The notes under the pieces were generated by a model. The model ran no database searches, was not told where the DNA came from, and saw only the letters and a list, made by a program, of their open reading frames with translations. The position numbers and the translations under genes are program-made. Shown one piece after another: positions 43,377 to 54,743 of a DNA stretch of 57,796 nucleotides. The stretch lies in NCBI GenBank assembly GCA_016124615.1, contig WGNF01000020.1:1-57796 (forward strand), written 5' to 3'. Numbering within the stretch: the first letter of the stretch is position 1; the number at the start of each line of letters is the position of its first letter. Origin of the DNA: Paracoccaceae bacterium. Its GTDB lineage: Bacteria > Pseudomonadota > Alphaproteobacteria > Rhodobacterales > Rhodobacteraceae.

Positions 43377-44543
43377 TCAGGCCTCTTCGGCGAGCGTCGT
43401 TGCGGCCCGCGGTGGCTCATGGTCACCGTGCCGGCACCAGATGCAATCGCAGTCCAGGTGGTTGCAGCTCGGGTCGGCGAGCGGCGCGCGATACCAGCGC
43501 CGCGCCAGCGGCAGCAGCAGCCGTTTCGACAGCGACGGCGCATAGGCGCGCCTCAGCGCCAGCCCTGCATCGTTGCGGGCCAGTCGGGCGGCGGCCAACG
43601 ACATGCCGAATTCGCCCGCCAGATTGAACATCAGCCGGTTGACCACGCCGGCCGTCAGCCAAGGCGCAAGCTCGGTCCGCCACCGCACGGTGTAGTCGCC
43701 GCCGTCGAGAATGCTGTGCGCTGCCAGCACGCCCGAGCGCAGGGCATACCGCATGCCGAACCCGGCCAGCGCATCCTGAAACCCGGCCTGTTCGCCGATC
43801 ACCGGGTGCCCGCCCTGCATGGCCGTGACGGGCAGGCGCATATTGCCGTAACCGCCAAAGGGGTGCGGATTGCGCATGACGAGCCCGGCCCTGGCCTGAA
43901 AGAACGCCTCTGCCGCAGCCAGGTACTTGGCCTCGTCGCGAAAGCCGGTGAACATGCAACTGGCGATGGTGCCGCGCCCGTTGCGGACCAGAAGATAGGC
44001 ATAGCCGCCAGGCGCGACGTCGTGCCCAAGGGCGAGCCAGGCACCGTCCTCCATGTCGGTCTCGAACAGGTGGCCGACCGCGATCACGCTGGCCTGGCGC
44101 GGCCCTGCCGCCAAAACGCCCGGTCCGCTGAATTCGCGCACCCGATCGCCGAACCGGACCTCGACGCCCGCCGCCAGCGCCTGGCGGAGCAGCGCGCTGT
44201 CGAGCGTGCCCTCGCCCGAACCACGGCGCAGCAGGTAGAAAAGCGGTCGGGCACCCTGCACGTCGTAGCGCCGCCCCGAAGGGGCAAAGAGCACCCCCTT
44301 GTCGACCCCGTGGCAGTCGAAATCGGCGGCGATGCCGGCCGCGGCAAGCTCGTCCAGCACATCTCCGTCCCGGCTCCAGTTCTCGAGCCCCTGGAAATCC
44401 CCGTGGAAGCGTTGCCCGACCGCGGAACGCCATTCGCGTACGATCACGCGACGCCCGGCCCGCGATAGCACGATTGCGCAGGCCAAGCCCGCCGGTCCGG
44501 CGCCCACCACGGTGATTTCCTCTCCAGCGGTCACCTTATGCAA
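43377..44543 (-). CDS. FAD-dependent oxidoreductase, geranylgeranyl-reductase-like
   Basis: 388 residues. The N-terminal Rossmann motif is ITVVGAGPAGLACAIVLSRA with the acidic end at VIVRE. A motif near residue 260 (GGHPVIGEQAGFQDALAGFG) resembles the second FAD motif of flavin monooxygenases and geranylgeranyl reductases. The C terminus is Cys-rich (SCNHLDCDCIWCRHGDH) and could hold a metal or an iron-sulfur cluster. Cytoplasmic. It lies between the 57-residue membrane protein and the CBS-BON gene in one leftward unit. Confidence 0.8.
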   Translation of the reverse strand: MHKVTAGEEITVVGAGPAGLACAIVLSRAGRRVIVREWRSAVGQRFHGDFQGLENWSRDGDVLDELAAAGIAADFDCHGVDKGVLFAPSGRRYDVQGARPLFYLLRRGSGEGTLDSALLRQALAAGVEVRFGDRVREFSGPGVLAAGPRQASVIAVGHLFETDMEDGAWLALGHDVAPGGYAYLLVRNGRGTIASCMFTGFRDEAKYLAAAEAFFQARAGLVMRNPHPFGGYGNMRLPVTAMQGGHPVIGEQAGFQDALAGFGMRYALRSGVLAAHSILDGGDYTVRWRTELAPWLTAGVVNRLMFNLAGEFGMSLAAARLARNDAGLALRRAYAPSLSKRLLLPLARRWYRAPLADPSCNHLDCDCIWCRHGDHEPPRAATTLAEEA

Positions 44544-44568
44544 TCCTCGTTGCGCCGGATGCCGGCTC

Positions 44569-44742
44569 TTACCGGTTGGCGTCGCCTCGGCCCGCCTCGG
44601 GCCTTGGCGCTCGCCTCCCGGCGACGCCCACCCGCGCCAGCGCCGGCACGGTCCGACCCCGCCGGATCAGGCCGAGCCCGAATAGCTGCGCCCCGATGAC
44701 GAGCCCCGCCCACAGCTCGAACGTCCATTGGCTCCATTGCAT
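44569..44742 (-). CDS. Small membrane protein
   Basis: 57 residues, MQWSQWTFELWAGLVIGAQL onward: one hydrophobic helix (about residues 9-27) and a basic tail (RRGRTVPALARVGVAGRRAP). A strong GGAGG lies 8 bp before the ATG at 44742, the main support for this short gene. It precedes the FAD oxidoreductase by 25 bp and follows the H+-ATPase gene by about 260 bp. Function unknown. Confidence 0.55.
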   Translation of the reverse strand: MQWSQWTFELWAGLVIGAQLFGLGLIRRGRTVPALARVGVAGRRAPRPEAGRGDANR

Positions 44743-45000
44743 TGAGTGGTCCTCCTTCTATTACTAGACCCGCCTTCAGAGAAGGTCCGGGCCCGGTTGG
44801 CTGTTCTCTACCGTAGACGCTCTCGCCGGCCTCGCATTACGGGCCGCGATCCGCCTTCCGGCCCCTATTCCGCTTCGCGTCGATTGCGGAGGCCAGATCC
44901 GTGCAAACCTGGCCTCTGCTCTTTTCGTGGTGCCGCAAAGGATTGCGCGCAACGCGCGGGCCGGAGCTGGCGCAGCGCCGACGGAGGCCACCTAACCGCG

Positions 45001-47451
45001 TCATGCGTGAACCGGGGAGGTTGCGCCGGCCTCGCCCTGCCGCGTCGCATAGGCCCGCCGCACCGCCATCGCGAGCGCACCCTCGATCGGCAGCCACACC
45101 AGGCAATAGGCCCAGACCATGAGCGCAAGCGGCCAGCCGATCGGCGTCACCATGACGCCATAGACGGCGATCAGCGTGCCGATCACCTGCGTCGCCTCGG
45201 TGGTGGCAAACAGCCTGAGCGCCGGCAGCGGGTCTCTCCAGAACCAGCTCTGATTGCGCGTCACATAGAGCGTCATGTGACCGGAGACCAGCAATTTCAA
45301 GAAGATAAGCGTCTGTATCACGTCCCGCGGCAGATGTGCGACGCTGTCGACGTACCAAAACAGCAGGAAGGTCTCGATGACGCCCATGACGCCGAGGGAC
45401 GTCGCCACGGTGATCACGCGCCGCATGTCCCAGCGCACCGGCTTCGGCGCCACCGCGACATGGTCATAGGCGATCATCATGATCGGGAAATCGTTCAGCA
45501 CCGCCAGTAGCACGATCATGATCGCGGTGACCGGGTAGAAATTGTAGGTGAGGATCGTCACCGTCATGAACAGGAGGACCCGGATCGTCTCGGCGATGCG
45601 GAAGGTGGCGTAGCTCGTCATCCGCTCGAAGATCCGCCGCGCCTCGGAAATCGCCTCGGTAATGATCGACAGGCCGGCATCGGTCAGCACCAGATCGGCT
45701 GCCGCCCGCGCCGCATCGGTCGCCCCGCTCACCGCGATCCCGGCATCCGCCTCCTTCAGTGCGGGGGCGTCATTCACGCCGTCGCCGGTCATCGCGACGA
45801 TGCTGCCACTGTCTTGCAACACCTCGACGATCTTGAATTTGTGCTCGGGCAGAACGCGGGCGAAGCCGTCCGCCGCACGCACCCGTTCGGTCACCTCCGC
45901 GACCGGGCCGTCGAGCAGCTGCCCGGCCGGATAGATGTTCTGGCCGAGCCCGAGCTGGCCAGCGATCTGGCGGGCGATGGCCTCATGGTCGCCGGTGATC
46001 ATCTTCACGGAAAGGCCCATCGCCTCGGCCCGCGCGATGGTCGCGGCCGCATCCGGCCGGGGCGGATCGAAGATCGGGATCAGGCCTAGAAATTGCCAAC
46101 CTCCTGTTCCGTTCGCCCGCGCCGCGCCGAGCGCGCGGAAGCCCTGGTTGGCGAGGGTGACAACCTCTGCCTCCACGCCTTCGCGTTCGGTAGCGCCGAG
46201 TCCGGCGAGGTCTAGGATGACCTGCGGCGCCCCCTTGGAGAATCGCCACTCGACGCCGTCCTTCGCCGCGGCCGTCTCGGTCCGCTTGGAGACCGGGTCG
46301 AACGGGGTGAAGCGTCCGGCCACAAAGTCGTTTAGCCCAGCGATCCCGCCCGCCGCGCTCAGCACGGCCTGGTCGATCGCGTCGGGTCCGGCCAGGTTGC
46401 AGGCGAGCGCCGCGGCCAACATGAGCTCGTCTCGGCTCACCCCGTCAGCCGGCCGCGGCGTCTCCACCGTCAGCTGGTTCATCGTCAGCGTCCCGGTCTT
46501 GTCGGAGCAAAGCACGTCGACGCCCGCCATCTCCTCGATCGAGACAAGGCGCGACACGATGGCCTTCATCCGGGCGAGCCGCTCCGCTCCGACCGCCATG
46601 GTGACGGAGAGCACGGTCGGCAACGCCACCGGGATCGCCGCCACGGTGAGGATCAGCGCGAACTGCACCGCCTCCCAGAACGGATTCTGTCGCAGCACCG
46701 AGACGGCGAGGATCAGCGCCACCAGCGCCAGCGCGCTGATGATCAGGAAATTCCCGATCCGCATCACCGCCTGCTGGAAATGCGACTTCGGCGCGGCGGC
46801 CTGTACCAGCGCTGCGGTGCGGCCGAAATAGGTCTGCATACCGGTGGCGGTGACTTCGCCCACCATCTCGCCGAGCTTTACGATGGAGCCGGAATAGGCG
46901 GTGTCGCCCGGCTTCTTGTCCACCGGCAACGATTCGCCGGTCAGCGCCGCCTCGTCGGCCGAGAGATAGGCGCCGCCGGTGAGTTTCAAGTCGGCGGGAA
47001 CGATGTTGCCGATCTCGAGCCGCACAATGTCGCCCGGCACGAGGATCCGCGCCTCCACCTCCTGCCAGCGGTTGTCGCGCAGCACCCGGGCGGTTGGCGC
47101 TAGTTTCTGCTTCAGAAGCGCGATGGCGTTGTCGGCCTTGTTCTCCTCGAAGAATCCGACAGCGGCATTGATGACCAGCATGGCGAAGATCACCGCGAAA
47201 TCGGCCCAGTCGGCGAGCGCGAGGGAGAGCGCCGCCGCCGCCTCGATCAGCCAGGGGATCGGGCCCCAGAAATAGCCGATGATGCGACCAAGCAGGCTCT
47301 TGTGCGTCTCTACCAGCGCATTCGGTCCGAACCGCGCGAGCCGCGCCGCGGCCTCCGTCGAGCTCAGGCCCGCTACCGGCTCGCCGGATGATTGCGCCTG
47401 TCGTGGCTGCCTGCTCGTCGCCGCGTTTGCCTCGATCATTGTCGTCTCCAT
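45001..47451 (-). CDS. Plasma-membrane H+-type P-type ATPase (P3A)
   Basis: 816 residues. Motifs in order: the actuator TGES in EAALTGESLPVDKKPGD, the phosphorylation site SDKTGTLTMNQL, MITGDHEAIARQ, and the hinge [20 protein letters not shown]. Helix 4 has VAAIPVALPTVLS without a CPx motif, so it is not a heavy-metal pump; helix 5-6 text (LLAVLNDFPIMMIAYDHV) is that of plasma-membrane proton ATPases. It exports protons at the cost of ATP and could protect cytoplasmic pH. METTMIEAN offers two starts (47451 or 47439). No FNR-like box was seen upstream. Confidence 0.92.
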   Translation of the reverse strand: METTMIEANAATSRQPRQAQSSGEPVAGLSSTEAAARLARFGPNALVETHKSLLGRIIGYFWGPIPWLIEAAAALSLALADWADFAVIFAMLVINAAVGFFEENKADNAIALLKQKLAPTARVLRDNRWQEVEARILVPGDIVRLEIGNIVPADLKLTGGAYLSADEAALTGESLPVDKKPGDTAYSGSIVKLGEMVGEVTATGMQTYFGRTAALVQAAAPKSHFQQAVMRIGNFLIISALALVALILAVSVLRQNPFWEAVQFALILTVAAIPVALPTVLSVTMAVGAERLARMKAIVSRLVSIEEMAGVDVLCSDKTGTLTMNQLTVETPRPADGVSRDELMLAAALACNLAGPDAIDQAVLSAAGGIAGLNDFVAGRFTPFDPVSKRTETAAAKDGVEWRFSKGAPQVILDLAGLGATEREGVEAEVVTLANQGFRALGAARANGTGGWQFLGLIPIFDPPRPDAAATIARAEAMGLSVKMITGDHEAIARQIAGQLGLGQNIYPAGQLLDGPVAEVTERVRAADGFARVLPEHKFKIVEVLQDSGSIVAMTGDGVNDAPALKEADAGIAVSGATDAARAAADLVLTDAGLSIITEAISEARRIFERMTSYATFRIAETIRVLLFMTVTILTYNFYPVTAIMIVLLAVLNDFPIMMIAYDHVAVAPKPVRWDMRRVITVATSLGVMGVIETFLLFWYVDSVAHLPRDVIQTLIFLKLLVSGHMTLYVTRNQSWFWRDPLPALRLFATTEATQVIGTLIAVYGVMVTPIGWPLALMVWAYCLVWLPIEGALAMAVRRAYATRQGEAGATSPVHA

Positions 47452-47852
47452 AGTTCAACTCCCGCGGCGAGGGCACCCGGCAGATCACCGACCCCGGTCT
47501 GGTTGTCCTGCCATGCGAAGGGCGACGCGAGGGCCGGCGTTCGCCCGAAGGTGGTTCTCTCATAATCCGAAGGGGCGGCCGCCCGGCGTCTTCGCCCAAA
47601 GTTCTGTCGCCAGCATGCGCGCTTCAGGGCGTGTATCTGGCTTCGCTCGGCGCATGAGGCCAGCAGAACTCAAGCTGGCGAGGCCGCCTTTGGGTCGGGG
47701 CGAGGAGAACTATGCGCATTCGCATCTCCCCGACTGCTCCGGGCCGGGCGCCGTGACCCACGACGCGGAGATCGGGAACCCCCGACAAAAGGGAGCGCGC
47801 CACTTCGGGATGCCGTGGCGCGCTCTTGCTGTTCCGTTCGACCGCACTGTCA
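47452..47852. other. Gap upstream of the H+-ATPase
   Basis: About 400 bp with the ATPase promoter region and the hairpin at 47793-47825. No supported gene; the reading frames here have no family-like sequence. Confidence 0.45.
47793..47825 (-). terminator. Rho-independent terminator of the periplasmic protein operon
   Basis: GAGCGCGCCAC and GTGGCGCGCTC form an 11-bp perfect stem around an 11-nt loop, 28 bp after the leftward stop at 47853; on that strand CCTTTTG follows the stem. Confidence 0.75.
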
Positions 47853-48323
47853 TCATTCGTGGTCGTGCGTGAACTCGGCGGTAATCGCCTCTTTCTGGCC
47901 GGGCAGATGGATTCTGAGAGCGATCCGATACGGCAGCGGCGAGGCTTCATTCATCTTGAAGTAGTTTCCGTAGGTGTAGGTCCCGCCCTCCGCCATCGGC
48001 TGAAGCGACTTCCAAGGCCCATCCAGCCCGATCTGATACATGTCCGCTTCCACTTTCGCGTCGGGGACCTGCTTGCCCGTCGCGAGATCGGTCAGCGAAA
48101 CCGTCAGATGATAGTCCCGGGGGCCGCGCTTTTCGCCGCCGTGCATGCTCTGGTCCACGGCATTGCCGGAGGCGGCCACCTGGCTGCCGGCCTCCACCCC
48201 CCAATCGATCCGGATGCCGTCCACCGTCACGCTCTGCGGGGGGTCGGCAAGGGCCGGAGTGACGGAAAGCAGGACCGCCGCGAGGATACCTATTAACGCT
48301 GGGCGAGTACGATTGCGTAACAT
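47853..48323 (-). CDS. Secreted beta-rich periplasmic protein, unknown function
   Basis: 156 residues from MLRNRTRPALIG, with a signal peptide ending in TPALADPP. The mature protein has VTVDGIRIDWGVEA, HLTVSLTDLATGKQVPDAKV and RIALRIHLPGQKEAITAEFT, the strand pattern of a YtkA/FixH-like immunoglobulin fold, and ends HDHE. GGAGG lies 5 bp before the ATG at 48323. It starts 11 bp after the DoxX/DoxD-like gene and ends at a strong terminator, so the two form an operon. The terminal His cluster may bind metal. Confidence 0.7.
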   Translation of the reverse strand: MLRNRTRPALIGILAAVLLSVTPALADPPQSVTVDGIRIDWGVEAGSQVAASGNAVDQSMHGGEKRGPRDYHLTVSLTDLATGKQVPDAKVEADMYQIGLDGPWKSLQPMAEGGTYTYGNYFKMNEASPLPYRIALRIHLPGQKEAITAEFTHDHE

Positions 48324-48334
48324 GATCACCTCCA

Positions 48335-49327
48335 TCATTTGGCTTCTGACAGGACCGCCGCGCGGCTCCTGTTCAGAAGATCGAGCGGGTTATAGAACGC
48401 CCAGACATAGAAGAACGTGAGCAGGTAGATGACGGCCATGCCGAACAGCCGCATCGGCATCATCGAGGCGATGCCCATGCTGTACGGTCCACCCCACTCC
48501 TCGGCCGTGCTCCAGATCACGAAGGAGAGACCGAGACCGACCGGCCCGAACACACGCAGCCATCGGCCACTGAACAGGCTGATCGCGATAGCGGCTTCGG
48601 TGAGAGCCACGAGCCACGCCACCAGTTGCGGTCCCACGGCCTGGCTGAGCACGATCCAGATCTGGTCGTAAGAGGCCTGCCAGGTTCCGGCGACATCCTT
48701 CTGGGCCGCCGTCAGATAGTCAAGGTAGTGGTCGAGGAAGTAAGGCTGAAGCTTCAGCGTCGCGTCATAGGCCCAGAGGAGCCCGAACAACACGCGGGCG
48801 AAGGCCAGGATCTCGTTGTGGCTGAGATCGGGGTCGCTGCGCAACCTTTCCGCTCCGATGACGAATAGAAACAGAATGATATAGGCCAAGCCCACTCCGG
48901 GATCGGTCGCATCCTGGCCAAAGTCCCCGCCATGCTCGATGGCAATCCACACGAAGAGGCCATAGAAGAAGCCCGCCCACCCCAACTTGGTCACGCCGCG
49001 CCCGGAAAGCATGGAGGCGGCAATGGCGATCTTCAGGAAGGACACTCCGGCAACCACGAGAGCCACCCAGGCGCTTTCCATGCCGACGCCGAGAAAGCTG
49101 GCCATTTCCGTCTTGTGCGACCAGCTCAGTGAGCCCCAGGCGTCATAGAGCATCACCAGGCCGACGAGCAGCCGCAACAGGGTGAGCGCCTGGGTTGTCG
49201 ATGGGGTCAGCTCCGAGGTGAACGACGTATTCTCACCTTCGATGCCGACAGCCTGCAAGGTGCCGCGTAGCCATCGACCGAACCGACCATCGGCGGTATG
49301 CGGCTCAAGGGAATTTGAACGATCCAT
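48335..49327 (-). CDS. DoxX/DoxD-like polytopic membrane protein
   Basis: 330 residues with about eight helices arranged as two similar halves (LTLLRLLVGLVMLYDAWGSL and LAFARVLFGLLWAYDATLKL), the pattern of DoxX/DoxD proteins, which include thiosulfate:quinone oxidoreductase subunits. Exact function cannot be given. GGAGGAT precedes the ATG. An FNR-like box lies 78 bp upstream (49405-49418), suggesting low-oxygen or NO control. It is co-transcribed with the periplasmic protein downstream. Confidence 0.75.
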   Translation of the reverse strand: MDRSNSLEPHTADGRFGRWLRGTLQAVGIEGENTSFTSELTPSTTQALTLLRLLVGLVMLYDAWGSLSWSHKTEMASFLGVGMESAWVALVVAGVSFLKIAIAASMLSGRGVTKLGWAGFFYGLFVWIAIEHGGDFGQDATDPGVGLAYIILFLFVIGAERLRSDPDLSHNEILAFARVLFGLLWAYDATLKLQPYFLDHYLDYLTAAQKDVAGTWQASYDQIWIVLSQAVGPQLVAWLVALTEAAIAISLFSGRWLRVFGPVGLGLSFVIWSTAEEWGGPYSMGIASMMPMRLFGMAVIYLLTFFYVWAFYNPLDLLNRSRAAVLSEAK

Positions 49328-49404
49328 CGGATCCTCCTTTCATTGGCACCTGACACGTGCCCCAGACCTACAATTGAATTTCTCATCGCAAGCGAGATTT
49401 CGGA

Positions 49405-49418
49405 ATGATCCGCATCAA
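49405..49418 (-). promoter_or_regulatory. FNR/NnrR-type box upstream of the DoxX-like operon
   Basis: On the minus strand TTGATGCGGATCAT matches TTGAT-N4-ATCAA at nine of ten positions, 78 bp before the start at 49327. A weaker site, TTGATCCATGTCAT, lies at 49774-49787 before the sigma gene. No gene was seen in 49419-49773. Confidence 0.55.
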
Positions 49419-49845
49419 TTCCGAATCCGGCATGGAAATCCGAACCTTCGCCCGAAGGCTCGACACACCCGAAACCGGGCATATCGGACCTGTTGACGCT
49501 GGCCGCTGGCGTTCATTACACGCTGGAAGCGGTACCAGAGGCGATCATGGTCATGACCGGACCATGTGGCCGCGGTTCGTTCTTCTAATCGCAACGGGCC
49601 CCTGTTCCAGGACAAGCGTCGTTGCTGGCCCTGGTCTTCCGAGATCGAACCTGTTCTGGCGGCCATCCTGCCGGTCCCACTGAAGGGCGAGCGCGGAAGA
49701 AAAGAAAGATCGTCGCATGCCTTCGCGGGTCCGAGGTCGGCGTTGTGACGCAGGACCAAATGCGGCTCCGCCCTTGATCCATGTCATGGCGCACCAAAGA
49801 TGTTGCAGTGATAATTCGATTGGTCTCAGGAGGGGTTGCGGCGCG

Positions 49846-50472
49846 ATGACGAATGATCACAGCGACAAGAGAACGGGCGCAGAGCCGGCCGCGGAAGCGG
49901 CGCTTCTGAATGGACGGGCGGCGTTTCTGGGCTTTTTAACGAAGCGTCTCGGCAACCGCGCCGATGCCGAAGACGTCTTGCAGGAATTTTGCGTCCGGGT
50001 GCTGGCCCGACGCGATCAATTGCGCGAGGTCGAGCGAATGGATGCCTGGCTTTACGCCGTCCTGCGCTCGGCGCTGACCGATCACTACCGCAGGACGGCG
50101 CGGCGCGGCCGTCTGACTGAAGCGGTGGCCAGCGAGCCGGAGACGTGGGCCGAGGACGCAGCCGACCAGATGGCGCATATTTGCACCTGCATGACGGGCC
50201 TCATCCCCGCCCTGCGCCCAGCCGATGCCGAACTGATCCGCCGCATCGACTTCGGCGAGGAGGATCGCCTGGCGGTGGCTGCCGATCTGGGGCTCAGCCG
50301 GAACGCCCTCGGCGTCCGGCTGCATCGCGCGCGCGCGGCCCTGCGCGACGCGCTCATGAGCCATTGCGGCCCTTGCTGCAAGACCGGCGCCGACGATTGC
50401 TATTGTCCGCCCGCCGGCTGCGAGAATCCCGATCACGGCTCACATTGCCACGAGCACGAACACGCGGCCTGA
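49846..50472 (+). CDS. CorE-like (ECF44-type) metal-responsive sigma factor
   Basis: 208 residues. Region 2 is clear (LGNRADAEDVLQEFCVRVLA, MDAWLYAVLRSALTDHYRR), as is the region 4 helix-turn-helix (LAVAADLGLSRNALGVRLHR). Two features identify the CorE type: a CxC pair (Cys113, Cys115) in the linker between regions 2 and 4, and a Cys/His-rich tail with seven cysteines (174, 177, 178, 185, 187, 192, 201) ending CHEHEHAA. In Myxococcus CorE such cysteines sense copper directly, without an anti-sigma factor. AGGAGGGG precedes the ATG. A CxC companion gene and a Cu-ATPase follow. Confidence 0.85.
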   Translation: MTNDHSDKRTGAEPAAEAALLNGRAAFLGFLTKRLGNRADAEDVLQEFCVRVLARRDQLREVERMDAWLYAVLRSALTDHYRRTARRGRLTEAVASEPETWAEDAADQMAHICTCMTGLIPALRPADAELIRRIDFGEEDRLAVAADLGLSRNALGVRLHRARAALRDALMSHCGPCCKTGADDCYCPPAGCENPDHGSHCHEHEHAA

Positions 50473-50563
50473 GGAACGCCCCGTCCGTGTAATCGGCACC
50501 GCCCAACGGCGTCTACTCCCGTGACAACGCCCTTCGGGGCGATCCTGCGGGAAAGTGTTGGCC

Positions 50564-50893
50564 ATGCGACGGAAAGCGACGAACCCAAGAGCGGCGACGT
50601 GGGGTCATTCCCAGTCCGAACGCGAGATTGACGTTGTGGTCAACCGGATAAACTGCGCCTGCGCCGCGCGCGCCCGGTATGCGGACGCGCCGCTCGCGCG
50701 CGCCATGTTCCGACGCGTCGAGACTGACGGCCAGAGCGTCGAGGACGCCGCGCGCGCATTGGGGATCGGCTACGGAGACGGCGCCTATCTCCTCGCAGGC
50801 CTTCGGCGGGATGTCGCAGCCGAGTTGGCGACAGTGCTGCTTTCTGGGCGGACCTTCGACGAGGAAGCCGCGCCGCCGGAAGAGCAATCATGA
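50564..50893 (+). CDS. CxC companion protein of the CorE-like sigma factor
   Basis: 109 residues from MRRKATNPRAATWGH; a GTG at 50555 is the alternative start. The core has INCACAARARY with a CxC, then FRRVETDGQSVEDAARALGI and LLAGLRRDVAAELATVLL, a small helical region like a single helix-turn-helix. Its relative at 37739 follows the dead sigma copy, so the pairing is repeated. No transmembrane helix, hence not a classical membrane anti-sigma factor; a cytoplasmic modulator or a metal donor is possible. Function not known. Confidence 0.6.
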   Translation: MRRKATNPRAATWGHSQSEREIDVVVNRINCACAARARYADAPLARAMFRRVETDGQSVEDAARALGIGYGDGAYLLAGLRRDVAAELATVLLSGRTFDEEAAPPEEQS

Positions 50894-51068
50894 ATGCTCC
50901 CCTCGGCAAATCCGTCGCCGGAGGGTCTCTTTCCCACGTTCAGTCAGCTGACCACGCGGCCGGATGCCACCGGACAAAAGCGGGACGCCTTGGGGGCAAC
51001 CGCCTTGTGGCGCGCGCTTCGGCGGCCCGTCGGTCGCCTGGCCCGCAACCGCAGGGGAGTGAAAGATC

Positions 51069-51272
51069 GTGAACTGGCTCCTGCAGAACTGGATCTGGGT
51101 CCTGCTCATCGGCGGAATCGCGGCGATAAATTCCTTCCGCTACGGTGAAAGGCATCGCGGACTTGCGGGACACGGCGAGCGCCGTCAACGTGGCGGCTGC
51201 GGATCGGGAAGCCGCGACAAGTCGCACAGGGCCTCGGACGGCGACGCCCCGGACCATCTCGCGGGCGCCTGA
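51069..51272 (+). CDS. Small membrane protein with hydrophobic N terminus
   Basis: 67 residues from GTG (NWLLQNWIWVLLIGGIAAIN), one helix, then a Gly/His/Arg-rich tail that resembles small DUF2933-type proteins found beside copper pumps. GGGGAG lies before the start. Between the companion gene and this one, 50890-51072 offers a coupled reading frame (MNAPLGKSVAGGSL) that shows no family resemblance. The tail sequence may contain a frame error. Confidence 0.4.
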   Translation: MNWLLQNWIWVLLIGGIAAINSFRYGERHRGLAGHGERRQRGGCGSGSRDKSHRASDGDAPDHLAGA

Positions 51273-51927
51273 GACGCGCGTTCCTCGGCTCCCGCGCTTT
51301 GCCGGCGGCCCGCTCGGAGGCCGCCACCTGCCGCAGCCCGTCGGAGCGATGGCCCTGCGGAAGGGCTCACGCGGGAGCCATCGACCGACGGATTGGCCTT
51401 GTCCCGCGGGCTCTCGAGAGCCTGCAGCCTCATCCAGGCGCGTGGCGCGGCGGCGCTGGCTCCGATGTCATGGTGGACAGATTTGGCCGGATCCCTTTGG
51501 ACGCGCCGTTCACCCTCGAGAACGCGATCTCGGCCGCGCAGCACCCGGAGAGACTTCGTCTCCGTGACGGCGAGCCGGTTCGACCTCCTCCATATGCCCG
51601 AGCTCTGCGGCGCCAATGCGCGCGGATTATGCGCCGAATTTCACCGCGGGACAGCGGCGGCAGGGCGCCTTTCCGCTGCCGGCCAAAATAGCTCTGACCT
51701 CGCGCGCCGCGGAGGCGGCGCATACCACGATCAGCCGTTCTGCATGTCTGTGCTGAAAGTCGAAGGGATTGGTCCGGTCATTCGACCGCTCATCGCCGCC
51801 CCACGCGGCCGCCCCCCGCCGGCGTCTGAATAGGGTGGTCCGGCAACGGTCCCGGGAGACAGATCGCCATTCTGTAATGCCGCATCTGGGCCAGCGTCTA
51901 CAATTCGCAACCCTATGACAGGAGGCC
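51273..51927. other. Stretch without a supported gene
   Basis: About 650 bp. Several open frames exist on both strands, as expected at this GC content; one (MVDRFGRIPLDAPFTLENAI, within 51299-51691) looks somewhat protein-like but has no start or family support. Confidence 0.4.
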
Positions 51928-52104
51928 ATGATGGACCTGAAGAAGACCCAACCCGGGCGCGAATCCGACGCGCCCGCCAAGGCGGGAGGCTGCTGCGGCG
52001 GTGGGCACGCTGCGAAGCCCGCTGCCAAGACCGAAACGCGGCCGGACCAGCCCACCACGGCGCCGGCGCCGAAATCGGGCGGCTGCGGCTGCGGCAATCA
52101 CTGA
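51928..52104 (+). CDS. Tiny Cys-rich metal-binding protein
   Basis: 58 residues without a signal peptide. Two cysteine clusters flank a Pro/Thr/Lys linker: GGCCGGGHAA at 20-29 and GGCGCGNH at 51-58. This layout is found in small proteins next to copper and other soft-metal pumps and suggests a cytoplasmic metal carrier or buffer. AGGAGG lies just before the ATG pair at 51928 and 51931. The Cu-ATPase begins 139 bp downstream. Easily missed because of its size. Confidence 0.7.
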   Translation: MMDLKKTQPGRESDAPAKAGGCCGGGHAAKPAAKTETRPDQPTTAPAPKSGGCGCGNH

Positions 52105-52242
52105 ACACCGGGCGACGGAGGTTTGGGCCGGCCTGACCGGCCCAAACCTGGAGCGCTCAGAACGCCGGTTGCGGCGACATTTCCCCATCTGCGCTGGAAA
52201 CTGTAATCTCAGGGCGTGGCATCAATCACGAGGAACGCGCGG

Positions 52243-54648
<2,406 letters not shown>

Positions 54649-54743
54649 GAGGCCCGGCGGGGGTTCTTCAACCTGCATCAAAGACCCCCCGGCGAAGCAT
54701 GCGCAATGTTTTCTCCTCCGGGGTACAGGAAAGGCAAGCGGGA

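Noticed and set aside
45001..47451. Heavy-metal export function for the second large P-type ATPase
   Set aside because: No CPx, HMA or HMBD motif; helix and hinge motifs are those of proton ATPases.
51393..51833. 146-residue protein in the gap before the Cys-rich gene
   Set aside because: No ribosome site, no recognised family, and overlapping frames of equal length on both strands.
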